Source: Cannabis sativa (Eukaryota; Streptophyta; Magnoliopsida; Rosales; Cannabaceae). From it: a stretch of 64,000 nucleotides of DNA. A program made the position numbers and the translations under genes. This document shows, one piece after another, positions 1 to 13,559 of the stretch (positions within the stretch are counted from its first letter, which is position 1; each line of letters begins with the position of its first letter). The notes under the pieces were generated by a model, which saw only the letters and a program-made list of their open reading frames with translations, did no database searches and was not told the DNA's origin. The stretch lies in the NCBI RefSeq assembly GCF_029168945.1, contig NC_083602.1, forward strand, positions 25,531,323-25,595,322, given 5' to 3'.

Positions 1-2588
1 AATAATTACAATGCCTGCTTCCATGAGTCTTGAAAGAAGAACTATTCTCCGTGCTTTTGGAGCTGAGCTAGTTCTCACAGATCCAGCCAGGGGTATGAAA
101 GGAGCTCTTTCAAAGGCAGAAGAGATAGTAAACAAGACACCAAATGCATACATGCTTCAGCAATTTGAGAACCCTGCCAACCCTAAGGTTTACTTATTGT
201 TAATGTTCATTCATATATGACAAGCTGACTGCATAGCTTTTCTCACTGATTTTTTCTCTGTTTAGATTCACTACGAGACTACTGGACCAGAGATTTGGAA
301 AGCCTCGGGTGGGAAAGTTGATGCTTTTGTTTCAGGGATTGGGACTGGAGGTACAATATCAGGGGCTGGAAAGTATCTCAAAGAGCAAAACCCTGATGTT
401 AAGGTTGGTTTGTTTGCATTTAGAAAATACCAGTTATTCAAATTTAAGCTTTTTCTTGCTTTTCTGGTATTCTTTCATATCATGTCACTGATAAGCTTCT
501 TGCTCCTTATGTTTAGCTAATTGGTGTAGAGCCTGTTGAAAGTGCTATTTTGTCCGGAGGAAAACCTGGTGAGCCATGATTCCAGTTAATTTATTTTACA
601 AAACTCTTCTTTGTTTGTCATAGCTCTAGCAGATCGGGAATCAAATGTATTCAATATTTTGTTCTTTTATTGTGAATACATGGTGATCCCAAGTCTCTCT
701 AGGGGAAGTAAAAAATACATCTATTATCCTGAAGGCAAAAGCAAATAGCAGGAAAAAATGGGATGTGTTATCTAAAATAACTTGTATTATTTCTTCTTTC
801 AAAAAATCTGCTGTTAGGATCCCACATTGACTAAGTATGGGATTGGTTGGTGGTAATAACTACTTGGGCACTCTTCTCTCCTAGCGTAGCTTTTTGGAGT
901 GTGTTCTACCCAAGTGGTTGTGTCATTCCCCTTCCGATTGTGGCAAACAACTTTATAATCCTTGCTGAATTCATTCGATTTCCAGCCCTGATTTTTTCAT
1001 AATAGCTATAACTATTACTCTTATATTCGCTTTTGCCTAAATTATGAAATGAATATATGTGTATGTCAAAGGTCCGCATAAGATCCAAGGAATTGGAGCT
1101 GGATTCATCCCTGGAGTTCTGGAGGTCAATCTAATTGATGAAGTTGTTCAAGTATGTCTCAGTGCTTCTATTTGAATAAATTTATTTTGAAGTCATGGAA
1201 TGCTATATTTTGTTAAGTTTGATTTTGGTACATAATGCCTTGGCAAAAATGTTACAAAATTAGTATTTGATTGTAAACCAGGCATCCAGTACACAGTTGA
1301 ACAAAGATATGCATTTTCTCAAAATTTCATATGTTACTGCATTCTATTTTGACCTGGCCCCTTTCAAGATAGATAGATGTAGTTTTCAAATTAAAGTGAT
1401 TACTTCTGTTTGGAGTAAATTACATTGAAATCATGCATTATCACATTTAAATAGGTTGAATCATACATTATGCAAAAAATGTGAAAAAGTAGTAGTTGAT
1501 GATAAACCATCAAATTTACTATTGATCAATAGAAGAATATTCATTTTCCGTTACAAATTTTATCTGTCATAGTTTGGTTTTTCTACTTGGATCCCTTTCA
1601 AGTTGATATAATGTACTTTTTATAAGGAAGCAAGCAATTACTTGAACAAGTGCATGTGTTAAATACTGTAACGGGTTATGATATGAGTATCTTTAGTGTC
1701 CTCGTTGTCATTTTGTGCTGAACATGGCATTGCCACGTTGAATTTGATTTTGGTAGAGTTTGCATGCTGACCTTTAAAGTTCCCCACTGAACATCAAGTT
1801 TGACTAGTTTTTTTTCCCCCTAGATTTTAGGTCATTTCTTAAGCCTTTGTTATTCCTTTCATGTATCATTTTGACTATACTTTTGATGGATTTTTCGGCT
1901 CTTCTATGCATCTCTTTCAACTGCAAGCTAGTTTGTTATTTTGTAGATGAGACTGATTCTTCAATTTCTTTATACTGCAGGTATCAAGTGATGAAGCTAT
2001 AGAAACTGCTAAGCTTCTTGCATTGAAAGAAGGCTTGTTGGTAAGTTTAGTGATCGGTTGGAGGAAATGACTATATATCTGTATATATAAAATGTAGTTT
2101 AATTTAGCTCTTTATTCTACTTGTACTGCAGGTAGGGATATCATCTGGTGCTGCTGCTGCTGCTGCCGTTAAGATAGCACAGAGGCCAGAAAATGCTGGA
2201 AAGCTCATTGTTGTAAGTTAATGTTGCCTTATATTTCCTATATATTCAGAGACAATTCATCTTAAAAACTTGGAATTTCATGTGATATCAGCCAAGCAAG
2301 CCCAACTAGTTTTTTCTTTTTCTTTGAGTAACTAAGAAAATAAAAAGAATGTTTGTTTTTGTATTACGTCTCATGTGGTGTGCAGTATATACATTCATGC
2401 ATTTTTATTATGACCTTGGACTCCTGGTTTTTCTTCTGTTTCATATTTAATCACTTGTTATAAGCTCTTAACATTTCATTCTAACACATGAACAGGCTGT
2501 CTTTCCCAGCTTTGGGGAGCGTTATCTCTCCACTGTGCTGTTTGACGATGTTAAGAGGGAAGCCGAGAGTATGGTTTTCGAGCCCTGA
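1..2588 (+). CDS. Cysteine synthase (O-acetylserine (thiol) lyase), 3' part, seven exons
   Basis: This enzyme makes cysteine from O-acetylserine and sulfide using pyridoxal phosphate (PLP), and binds serine acetyltransferase in the cysteine synthase complex. Exons by reading frame and GT-AG sites: 1-187 (open at the window edge), 266-403, 517-568, 1072-1151, 1981-2040, 2132-2212 and 2496-2588 (TGA). The frame is continuous across all junctions. Visible family motifs are [19 protein letters not shown], the PLP-phosphate loop GTGGT in exon 2, the loop KPGPHKIQG that in this family contacts serine acetyltransferase, the SSGAAAAAA segment that places the serine facing the PLP ring nitrogen, and the C-terminus [10 protein letters not shown]. 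The PLP lysine and the TSGNTG substrate loop are upstream of the window. The C-terminal end matches cytosolic-type plant OASTL in length, but the compartment cannot be decided without the N-terminus. Nothing looks broken. Confidence 0.95.
812..950. repeat. Possible retroelement remnant in a cysteine synthase intron
   Basis: The intron between exons 517-568 and 1072-1151 contains a more GC-rich block starting near 'ggatcccacattgac'. It resembles the 'cccacatt' terminal pieces of degraded plant retroelements. No terminal repeats or target duplication are visible. Confidence 0.25.
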
Positions 2589-2860
2589 GGAAGTGTTCTC
2601 TATATTCAATAGAAATCATGAATGTTCGTGCGCATGAGGCAAATAAGGGTTGCGAAATTGCGTTGGGGATTTGAGTTTGGGTGTTTTTACTTCTAGATAG
2701 TTCTTAATAAACACGCAATAAACAATCGGATGAGTTCTTTGATGTTGTAAAGCTTGGTATCAGCTGTTAGAGATGACAGCTGTGTACATGTGAACAGTCT
2801 TAATCGTTGCTATGAATATTAAAGAATGGTTGTTTCTCCTTGAAAAATAGTTTAAATGGT
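2589..2860 (+). terminator. 3' UTR and polyadenylation region of cysteine synthase
   Basis: Downstream of the TGA there are two AATAAA hexamers (2706-2711 and 2717-2722) followed by T-rich sequence. This is a plausible plant poly(A) region. The exact cleavage site cannot be read from DNA. Confidence 0.5.
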
Positions 2861-3640
2861 TTATTGGAAGACTAGTTAACTGGCTAATAATATTGAGCCA
2901 AACATTGCCAAACTAAATATTGGAAGACTTATATAAAAAAAAAATGAAAAATATTTGAAGACTAGTAATAACTGGCTAATGATATGACCCAAACATTGCA
3001 TAACTGTCATGTGTGATGTTTGGGTGTATAAATATCATTGCTCTAGTTAATAATTCAGTACTAATTGACTAGACACACCGCTCTTCTGTTATTTATTTCA
3101 ACTAAATAAAGATGTGGCAAACGAGAAAAAGCTGAAGACGGCAGCTAGTTTCTTTTTTTCCAAGAGGGATGACTTAAAACGTCTAATTTCAATAGTTATT
3201 TCGACAGAACATTTTCACAGATATATTGATTAAACAAACCATTTTCACAAAAAGTAGTATGTTCAAAACGATATTAGTTTTCCTTACAAAAACAGTTTAA
3301 TAAAATTAATTATTTAATGTACATTTTCCCTTTTTACTCCCATCCCATACATGTTTTCATCAACTTTATGGATGAGTACAAACGGCCAGGTTAAATTTAC
3401 TTAGGAGCCCAAACTATGTGATTGAATAAATAAATTCTCCTCTATCTTTTGGTATATGGGATTTTTTTTACTTGCATAAAGTTATAAAATAACGCCTCAG
3501 CAGGAGTTGAAAACAGCTCTTCTATCAATTTCCTAAACTTTTTTAGATCAACTTAAGCTGTACACAAGAATAAAATAACTTGCAATCAGCTACAATATAC
3601 ATCCAAGTACAACATAATTAGAGACGTGCAATAAAATTTG
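2861..3640. other. AT-rich intergenic DNA, nothing recognised
   Basis: No coding frame, RNA gene or paired terminal repeats were seen. The stretch has scattered A/T runs only. Confidence 0.5.
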
Positions 3641-3649
3641 AAACTACAT

Positions 3650-3960
3650 TAGAGAGGGGCCGCGCGAACGCAGGCCCCAACTACCACAAATTATGACGTT
3701 GGCTCTCCTACTTGAGGAGACCATAAGCTGGCACCCCTCCTAAGTGCAATGGAGGTCACCAACCTAGGCCATGAGCCTTCATGATCGCTCATTGACCCCG
3801 TCCAGGTAAGTATGTAGCTCTTCGTTCTTTCCTTTACTTATACTATCAACAGCTATTTTATGTTTTATTCGTATTCAATGTGGGACTTAAGGAAATAGCT
3901 TTGGTGTCAACTGCTAGGTGCCGTGAGTGAGATCCAACTCCACATGTACTCTACATTTGG
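3650..3960. repeat. Dispersed repeat, copy A (related to 8697-8830)
   Basis: A relatively GC-rich segment contains 'gcgcgaacgcaggcccc', 'ggagaccataag' and 'aagtgcaatggaggtcacc'. The same order of words occurs, diverged, at 8697-8830. It ends near a 'caatgtgggactt' motif typical of old plant retroelement debris. The element class is unknown. Confidence 0.45.
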
Positions 3961-4050
3961 TAATAATCCCAAAAAGAAAAAGGATAGGAAAAATCAAATT
4001 ACTACTCCAACAGTATTTTGAAAAGGAAAAATCACTAGCATTTGGATGAG

Positions 4051-4916
4051 ATCATCTCCTAATTGAGTGTTAAAAAAGTAGTGTATTGTTATATTTTAGC
4101 ATACTTAAAAAAAAATACTACTCCAACAATATTTTAAAAAGTATGTCAAATTTGGCACATGTTGAAAATTGTGCTAAATTTGACACAAAATATTACATTG
4201 TGTCAAATTCTACTTTTTTTATTTAATATAGTGCCACTAATTATTATGACTTATTAACTTTTACATAACTTTATCATTTTTATTTACAATGTTACTATTA
4301 TTTAAGCAATAAAAAAATAAAAAATAATGATGTTTGTATATTTTTAATATAATATTAATGATGATCAATATAATTATATTTTTTTATATCTTTACATTAG
4401 AGCACAATTATAAATTTATAAATAGTGGGCTAATTATAACACAAACTTAATTTTTGTGTCAAATTTAGCACAAATTTTACATTTTACATTGGAGATAATA
4501 GGAGGTGCTATATAGGTGGTGTATTTTTATTTTTTTTAGCATTTTTTAAGAAAAGATTTCTCCAATAGTGTACTGTAAGTTGTGACAAATTTGACACACT
4601 AAAAATTAAGTCAAATTTAGCATAAGATATAACATTGTATCAAATTTAACACACATAAATATTACTTTTTTAATTATGCTTTTGCTACTAATCATTTATA
4701 ACATGCTTTAATACATATATTTTAATTACAATATTATCATTAATAATTTTTAAAATATGTAGTTTATTGTAATCATTAATGATATTTTACTTTTTAGACT
4801 AATATATGTTATGTTATTATGTATTGGAGTACAATTGTAAAGGTTGTGTGAAATATAATATTTTTTTTTTTTGTGCTAAATTTAACACAAAATTTGTATC
4901 TTGCATTGGAGATGAT
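4051..4916. repeat. Non-autonomous element with short inverted ends, two diverged halves
   Basis: Starts with atcatctcc and ends with its inverse ggagatgat. The interior is built from repeated 'aaatttgacacaaa'-like words, and two halves (about 4051-4500 and 4500-4916) resemble each other, each ending in 'cattggagat'. This fits a tandem or nested pair of MITE-like elements. No clear target duplication was found. Confidence 0.4.
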
Positions 4917-5219
4917 ATAACTACCTAACATGACATCTACAAGGGAATTTAAATGAAACAAAAACCAATAATTATAATTTGAAACAATGTGAATAACCTT
5001 TGATATCTTTGAAAAATATACATATATATATATACTAGGTGGTAGAAAACGTGCCAAAGAACTTCCGTTAAAATGAATGGATTAATCATATTTCTTATTT
5101 TTATTAATTATATTTAAATAAAAACAGATAAAATATCTAATTAAATTAGCAGATTAGATGTAAAAAAAATTAAAATTCTAATCAAAATCACTAAAGATAT
5201 GTACATATTTATAACAAAA

Positions 5220-6900
5220 ATATTAAGATAGCATATTGTTATTGGTGTATTTTAATATCAGCTTCTAAAATTTTTAATTTAATAAATGATTTAAAAAAAA
5301 TACCAATTAATATTAGGTACCAAATCAGTATAGTATTGAGCACTTAAGGTGTCACATAGCAATAATAATACAAAAAGTTATTTACTAAAAAAATAGTACA
5401 AAGATATTCAAAAAAAGTAAAATTAAAAAAAAAAAGATAAAAAATCTACAAACCAATTATTGAGTACCAAACCAATATATCATTAAGTACATCATTGTAA
5501 AAAAAATAAAATTTAAAAAAACAAAAAAAAAACATAAAAGATAAAAAAAAAATTAGCAAATGTTACAAAATTATTAAAAAAATACTAACTAATTAGTAAT
5601 TATTTACAAAAAAATAATAGTGAATAATACAAAAATTATCCATAAAAAAGAAAAAAAAATACAAAAGACAAAAAAAAATTACAAATCAATTATTGAGTAC
5701 CATACTGATATGACAATAAGTACGTTAAGGGCCCGTTTGGTACGTAGGACTGGATTGGATTAGACAGGTTAATTTGTCCAATCCAGTATTTGGACATGTT
5801 AGAAGTCTGGATAACTAATCCAGCTAATCTCATCTATCTGGGATTATTTATCCCATCCAGCAGGGTGGGATAAATAATCCCATGCAGGTAAGATTTTTTT
5901 TTTTATCATTTTTTTAATTTTAATTTTATTAATATATTTTAAATTTAATAAGAATTTAAATGAAAAAATTATCACACATTTATTTATACATTTTTTTAAT
6001 CAAAAACTTATTCATTAAAATTAGTGAAATGTATAATTTTAAATTATTATACATAAGTTTTCTAAATTTTAAATATTATTAATTAAACAATAGTTACTTA
6101 AATTAATTCTAAGAAAAATAATATGACAATAAAATTATACATTATTTTTAATTACTAGAAAATTTATATAAATATTTTAAAAAATTAATATTTATATTAA
6201 ATTAGTGTTTAAGATAAACACTTTTATATTATTCAAGTATTTTTATTTTATTATTTTAATTATTTATTAAATAAAAAATATGATAAAATATTTTCTTATA
6301 TATTTATGATTTATACTTGATTATATAAGATATATTATTTTATTTTATAATTTTATAATTTAATTATTTTTATTTTTTGCTGTGAATTATTCATTTGTTA
6401 TTTATCATTATATATTTTAATTTAATTTATTATTATTTATTTTAATTTTAATTTAAGTTTTTCTTTTTCTAAAAGGAAATAAATAAAATAGTCCAGTTTA
6501 TTCTTGAACCAAACACAAGATTACTTTCAGCATAATCCAATCTTGTCCAGTCTAGTCTAATCCTTTTCAGTCCAATCCTGCATACCAAACGAGCTCTAAG
6601 AGTACTAATAGCAAGTACAAAAAACTATTTACCAAAAAAAATATAATTAAAACAAATTTAAAAATGTACGAAAAAATTGTATCACACTGATATAGTATTA
6701 AGTACATTATCGATATGGCATTAAGCTCATTAAAAGTACTAATAACAAGTACAAAAAATTATTTACCAAAAAAATAGAATTGAAAAATTAAATTTTAAAA
6801 AAAATAGAATTAAAAAATAAAATTAAAGAAAAATAGAATTAACAAAAAAAAGTAAAAAAAAACGAACTTAACAAAAAAAAAAAACTCGCAAAAGACAAGA
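5220..6900. repeat. Degenerate repeat block interrupted by a Tourist-like element
   Basis: Related phrases recur near 5310, 5454, 5687, 6600 and 6686: 'gagtacca...ctgatat...aagtac', followed by 'caagtacaaaaa.ttatttacc' and long A runs. The block is split by the element at 5729-6596. Copies are too diverged to set a firm period. Confidence 0.4.
5729..6596. mobile_element. PIF/Harbinger (Tourist-like) non-autonomous element, 868 bp
   Basis: The left end is gggcccgtttggta and the right end is its imperfect inverse taccaaacgagctc. The insertion is flanked by TAA on both sides (5726-5728 and 6597-6599), the 3-bp duplication typical of PIF/Harbinger. Subterminal regions repeat words such as 'tccaatcc'. 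There is no transposase frame. Confidence 0.75.
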
Positions 6901-7014
6901 ACAACTTGTCAAATATCCACCTTTCTATGGATGTTATAGATATTACATGTATAAATTTTTCATTTGTTTTATTTATATTACTGGTGTTTAAAAAATTTTA
7001 CAATCATCCAACAT

Positions 7015-7295
7015 AGTCGGTCCTAGGTATAAGCGGGTTAGACTTGTGCTTAGGACTCACATTTTTTAAGACCTAAAAAATCAAAAGTCTTATTATGTTT
7101 TTATTTAAGTAAAATTAAGTATATTGTAAACAACAAATTTTACAGTTTAGTTAGTTGGAATGTATGGCACATTACGCAATGTTGTTGGTTCGAGTCTCGT
7201 GATAATTTTTTTTTCAATATTTTCTTTATATATTTTTGAAAGTGAGGATTCTAAAATTTAAATGGTCTTAAGTCTATATATTCTCAGGATCGGCT
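7015..7295. mobile_element. Small element with imperfect inverted ends and a tRNA-like internal box
   Basis: The left end agtcggtcctagg pairs imperfectly with the right end ctcaggatcggct (about 9 of 13). Inside lies 'ggttcgagtct' near 7187, which resembles a pol III B box. A weak A-box-like 'tagttagttgg' sits about 40 bp upstream. It could be a MITE that picked up a tRNA-related segment, or an old SINE. Confidence 0.35.
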
Positions 7296-7299
7296 TTGT

Positions 7300-8690
7300 C
7301 TGCCCAAGCCAAATCGAATAAACCAACGAAAAATTTAGCCCGAATAACTTAATGAAAATTCAAACCGCCCAATGAATATGTTGAATGGGTTAAAGATTAT
7401 TCTAAATCTCCTAATATAACCCAAATAAACCGATTTATGTATTTTTTTTTAAATATATATATAAAATATTACATAAAATATGTTTATTGGTTAAAAGTTT
7501 AGACTTTATGGTATTTAACTTGAAATTTAGACTTTATAATTAATAATTTTGATTGCATTTGAATATTAAAACTGAAATATAAAATTTACATTATATTAAT
7601 TTTTTTTAAGGAATGTTTGATTAATACTTTAATATTTATTAAATAGATGTTACGTGCCAAGTCACGTATGTTAATTTTATTTTAGTTTTTAGTTTTTTTT
7701 TAATATCATAATTTTAAAATTAATAATATTCAATGTAGTGATAATCATTGAAATTTGAAAGCATAATAGTGATTTAAATAAAAATAAAATTACTATTATA
7801 CTTTGTAATAGTAATTAAAAAAAATTATTATTCGTCCTAAATTTATCTTCAGAATTAATGAAAATGCTCATCTGGTTAAACTATCAAAACATTCAAATTT
7901 AATTTAAAATGATATTTAAAATTTAACTAATTCTAAATGTAGGATACTGACCCTTACGTGACAACATCTAATAATTTGTTATTTTTTTATTTAAAAAAAA
8001 GTCACCCAATAACTTCTCATAAACTTAAAATTATGTTATATAACCATATTTTATATAGAATAAATGTGATCGAGCCAAAAAAACAAATAGAAAAATTATT
8101 TAACAATGTATATATATATATAATATATAAATAGTAGTAAATTCTTATTTAGAATAAAATCTAACGAAATAACATAAATATATTTAGAAAACCTAATCGT
8201 AGATGTACAACAGCAAAAACTCAATCGTATTTTTTTTTTTTTGGATTTAATGAGATTTATTTTATTATATATAAATAAAAAGTGACTCATGAATTTCTCA
8301 TAAACCATTTTATTTTTAATAATAAACTATTTTACTTTTAATAAAAAGTCACCATGAATTTCTCATAAACTAAGAATTCTGTTACATAAGCACACTTTAT
8401 ATAGAATAGATATTTTTCTTATATTAAAGTTCTTAAAATTAATTTAGATTATAATATTTTTAAACTTGAAATTAAATACTATATTTTTGTTTTTTTTTTA
8501 AAAAAAATCTCATTATTTAAATATTAAAAAACTAACAATAATAATTATAAAAAAAAAAGTGTATAACTCTCATTCTCTAAAAAAAAGTGTATAACCCGAC
8601 CAAACATAGTAGTCTTTACTTCTGCAATGAGAATAAGAAAATACTATGTTTCATGACTTGCATATAAGAAAATAAATTTAAAATAAACTA
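7300..8690. other. AT-rich intergenic DNA, nothing recognised
   Basis: Only A/T runs and short repeats such as 'cataaactt' and 'atgaatttctcataaac' (near 8290 and 8350) were seen. Short open frames have no family features. Confidence 0.45.
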
Positions 8691-8696
8691 AAAAAA

Positions 8697-8830
8697 CTAT
8701 AAGGCTCATCATGCGAACGTAAGCCCTTTCTGTAATAAATTATAACATAGCCTTTCTTATGGAGACCTTAGGTCACTCGCTTCTAAAGTGCAATGGAAGT
8801 CAACTACCTAGGTCATTAGCAGTGTTAGTC
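8697..8830. repeat. Dispersed repeat, copy B (related to 3650-3960)
   Basis: Shares the word order 'gcgaacgtaagccc', 'ggagacc' and 'aagtgcaatggaagtcaac' with copy A, at clearly lower identity than the recent repeats in this window. Confidence 0.4.
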
Positions 8831-8922
8831 CTAAGCTCAAATTTGGGGGTTTTATATTTATACAAATATTTATCTAATCAATTAATATTAAATATAGTGG
8901 GTTGATGATGTATTTTAAAATA

Positions 8923-11262
8923 GAGTAAATTACGCATACGGACGGAATTTCAAAATTAATATCACAACTAACGATGTTTAATTAATTGTGAAATATATAG
9001 TTAGTTTCTTGAACAATTATATACGTAGGTTTGTACTTATTATTTTGCTTTTTTTTTTATTTCTTTTTCTCTTTCTTTGTATGTACTCACTACTTTATTT
9101 TTTATTTTATATTTCTTTCTTCTTTTTCCTAAACATCAATTCATCTCCTTCCTATTCTTTTTTTACCTGTTTTGAAAGTACATTTTTGATAATAACAATA
9201 TGATTCTTTTCAAAATTATACTTTCTGGTTTTTTTTTTTTTAAAAAAAGTAGTTTTAAAATTATTTTCCAATTACATAGATAATTGTTTAGTCTTAAAAG
9301 TTCTATCATTATGATATATTTTTCAATGCAATCATTTTAATATGAGGGAAGCATATATTTTTTTTACTATTATTAGAAAAAATAATTTAAATTAAAAGTA
9401 ATTTATAGTTTAACTAAAAAGCAAAATCAAAATTTAAGTTTAAACAAAATAAAATATATCAACTAATTTTATTGGTTATTAAAAATATATTTTATTATTT
9501 AATATTTAAAAGTTACTAAATTGTATACTACATAAATTTATATTGTGAAACAATATTGATCAATTTCTTATTATATTTTTCAAGTCACAACATTAATAAT
9601 TATTTGTGCTAAAAAATTACACTATTACGATCTACTCTTAAAAATTAAAGATATATATTTTTTCCGACTAGTATTAAATAGGTAACATTTTAGTTACTAA
9701 ATTGTATTCTCACAAATTTTTTTTGTAGAGCATTTTCGATTGTTTTTAAAAATAACTTATAAGAAAAGAACTATAGGTTTTTTACCGAATAAAATTTTCA
9801 GAATTAAAAGTAACCTTATAGCTTCTTAATAAAAAAAAGTAATAAGTAATAACTTAAATAAAATTCAAAATTAATGTGTCAACTGATTAATATTATTAAA
9901 AATTGTTTGTAATTTTTTTATAAAAGTTATTATATAGTATATATTCTATATAAACTTATTTTGAAAAGAAAGTTATACTTATTTTGCTAATATAAGCTAC
10001 TTAGTAATTTTATGTATTTTATTATACTTTATTAGATTTAAATATATTTTAAAATAACGTAAACGTTACTATATAAAAATAAGCAAACAAAAAAGTAACA
10101 TAAATGTATCTTCATGAACTATATATATAACTCAAATAAAATTATGATTTTAAAAGTTAGTAACAAATTTATATTTATATAATATATATATGGGTGCACT
10201 CTTAATGGGTATTACCCATGAATGGGTAAAATTAGAAAATTTTGAGTTTTTATACTTAATTTTTTTGTCTAATTAAAAAGATCTCTTATTTTTATATCAT
10301 ATGGGCTGAGATTGTTCCATCGGTAAAAAAATAAAAAAAAAGTTTTTTATCAAGAAAATAAGAAAAGAAAAACTTGAGTTTGAGTTAAATATTTTTGTAT
10401 GAACATATTTTTGATATAGTGTAAAAAGAGATATTTTTTGATATTTTTTTTAATTAAGTAGTTAAATTAAGAATAGAAATTTAAATTTGTGATTTAATTA
10501 TTCGTTATTAGATCAAAATTCGAAGGTTTGATATTTTTAAAATTAATATTTATAGTTAAATTTGTTTAGTAACCATTCATGGGTAATACCCATTAAGAAG
10601 TGTTCCATATATATATAAAGATAATAATATTTTACAAACAAATTAGTATTTTCGTGTCTTATTTTTTTTAATAACATGTTATAGTAATTTTTAAATATAT
10701 ATTTTTAGGGGATTTTTTTATTTTTACATTTTAAAGTAGTTTTTTTTCACATTTTTATGGAAATCCATATAGCAACCTGCATATCAACTAATGGAGCAAT
10801 CTAAATCACAACTTAAATTTAAATAACAACTACCGAAACAACTGAAATCATAAAAATAAAAACAAAAAGTTAAAAAAATATTATATGAGATGATTCCCTT
10901 CTTTTTATTAACAACAATGAAAAAAATAAACTAAAAGGTTTATTAGGAAAAAAAAAACTAAAAAGTTATTTTTGATTTTGAATATATGTTTTACACATTT
11001 TAAAATGATGACATTCAAAAATAATATTGTAGTTAGAAAAAATGATAAAAGTTAAAAATTAAAAAAGGAAAAAATAAATAATTTGTTGTTAAAAAAACAA
11101 AAAGGGAAAAAAAAAGGTCAGCAAAAGTGACGCTGACAATGAATTAATAATGCAGTGCATTATTTCTTATTCGGTATTACTAACCTTATTTTTAATAATT
11201 AAAATTATTTTTGTTATTTTTATAAATAATTATCTAATCATGTATAAATATAAAAAATCCCC
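8923..11262. repeat. Repeat X, left copy (2340 bp)
   Basis: Almost base-for-base the same as 60413-62755, in the same orientation. The differences I see are one substitution (9095 region, tactcac versus tacacac) and a 3-bp A-run length change. The repeat starts at gagtaaattacgc and ends at aaaaatcccc, and similarity stops abruptly at both edges. The 9 bp outside its left edge (8914-8922, tttaaaata) equal the 9 bp outside the right edge of the right copy. No transposase or RT frame is present. It may be a non-TIR Mutator-like element (these make 9-bp duplications at AT-rich targets) or a duplicated segment. Confidence 0.85.
10192..10606. mobile_element. MITE with 25-bp perfect inverted repeats inside left X
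   Basis: The arms at 10201-10225 and 10573-10597 are exact inverses (core cttaatgggtattacccat). They are extended outward by imperfect ends gggtgcac and gtgttcc. The flanks are runs of 'atatatata' on both sides, compatible with an AT target duplication that cannot be delimited. There is no coding capacity. Confidence 0.7.
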
Positions 11263-13555
11263 AAATATATATATACATGACTCAACCCCATTCCGACCCA
11301 AATTAAATGGGTTGTCATTTTTCCAAGGGAAATTTTTATATCTATACATAATAATTAAATCAATTACAATAATACCGTACAAATTTAAAATTATACAATT
11401 ACAGCAACACGTTAACTATTATATACCTGTTAATTATATTTAGTGTTTGTTTGTTTCCTTAAACAAGCTATGATGATATTTTCTCACTTCTTAAAACTTC
11501 AAAAATAAATTCTGACAACATTACTTATTATTTGAGCTCAATGACACCTTCATGATCTACCTTTATAAAATATATATTTTGTCATTATTTCTAAAATCAA
11601 AATAAACCAATTAATTACCTATTATATCAATAAAATAGTACAATTACATTTATACAAGCAACTTTATTTTAATTAATTAATTGAAACTTAAATTTATATT
11701 TTAGCTAATTTTTGTATTATTTTCAAACTTAGAAACCAATAAATTACAATATATGATAACAGAGATACTTATATAATTCAGACAGTTATCATATATAATT
11801 TATTTAGCAAAAAAGCTATGTAGGATAGGTAGTCAATAATTTTTTATCAATTATAAAAACTTATTTTATGTTATATTATTTGAGATACATTTTTGATTAT
11901 TTCTAAAATTTATTTTGAAAATCTTAATATGCCAAATGAGTTACATTTAGATCATATTATATATCTTATAATTATTTAAAGTATATTTTGGTAACTTTTT
12001 ATAAACTAATGAACAAATTATCATGCTATCAAAAAATTACTAGTGTCTGTAGTAATTCAACATATCAAAAATACACTTTTCGTTATCTTTTTTTTTTAAA
12101 AAAAAAAAAATTAACTAATTAGTTACTTTTATATTTTTTTTTTATTTTTACTTCATATTGTATGAGATACTTTTTAGTTATTTTAAAATTGTAAATATCT
12201 TAATATACAAATTACTTATTAAGTTACATATTAGTAACTTTCAAGTTTATTTAGAAACTCTGTTTCAAAAAAAAAGTTAATTTAGAAACTAATAAATTGT
12301 AAACCATATTTAGCAAATAGTTCCATTTAATATAAAAAAATTTATAAATTATATGCTTTATATTAAATAATTATGTGCATAAAAATATATTAATTTATAA
12401 ATTACTATGTAGTAACACATATTATCAAAATGCACATTTTGTTATCCATTTATTTATTATTATTATTTTAAAATAAACCAATTTCTTTATTTTTATCATA
12501 TTATCTAGAATACTTTTAATTACTTTCAAAAATTACTCGTAAACATCTTCATATATGAATTGTTTGTTAAGTTACATACTTGTAACTTTCAAGTTTATTT
12601 TAAAAACTAATTATAAAAGTAAAATGTAAATTAAATAGAAAAGTAAACCCGTGAATAACCAAGTATTTTTTAGCAACCTTTGAATTTGGTTTATATATCA
12701 AATTTTGTTCAATTTAAAAAATTAGTTACTTTTTGGCTAACTAAATGAAAAAAATAAATAAACTACTTTTGAATGTAGTTATTTTAACATGTAAGAAATA
12801 CATATATTTTTCATTTGTCATCATAATACAAAGCAACTAAATCAACTATTTAGTTTTTGGTGATACCTAAAATGAAACTTAGAAGCAACTACGAAGTTAC
12901 TTTTCTACATACAACACAAAAATAATTCATTCTTTTTTTAATATGTATATTTTGATAAAAAAAAAATAGTTGCTTAATGATGACAATAAAAAATATTGTG
13001 ATGTTGGGATTTTAGTGGGGGCCAATGATATTTTAACTAGTAAATTAATCCTATACACTAATTAGTTACTTGTTTATAAAATTTTTACTTTTATAATTAT
13101 TTGTATACATTGTTGCAATTTAACTAATGAGTACATAACTTTTTGAAAAAATAAAAAAACGAATGAGTATATAATTAGTATGGTAAGTAATTAAGTAATT
13201 ACTTTGATTCTAAAGAAGACAAAAAATATATGGTTCCACATCTCAAAATGATCATATTGAACATTAAATCGTAATTGTATAATTTTTGAAGCTAAACAAA
13301 TAGTGGTGTGATTATAATTTTTTCTTAAGTTGCAGAAAAAAAATATTTATTTTATTGTTTCTATGTATAATTACCTAATTTTTAATTTTACAAGTCTTCC
13401 TTAAAAAGAAAAAAAAATAAAGAAGAAGTTGTGAGCTTAGCTATAAAATGTGAACAGTACCAATAGTTTTAAAACGGTATAAAAGAACGTTAAATTTGTT
13501 ATTGAGATAGATTAAGTTATAGTTAATAATAAAAGACAAAAAGCGTGTCTACATG
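11263..13555. other. AT-rich DNA between X and the hAT-like right end
   Basis: No supported gene. It begins abruptly where X ends and may be the interior of the element whose right end is at 13560-13672. A GC-richer stretch near 11281-11325 has short repeats of 'aacccc/gaccca' type, resembling subterminal sequence. Confidence 0.4.
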
Positions 13556-13559
13556 TAAA

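Noticed and set aside
8988..9203. Hydrophobic 71-codon frame in both X copies
   Set aside because: It comes from T-rich DNA (mostly Phe, Leu and Ile codons). Its conservation only reflects the recent duplication of X.
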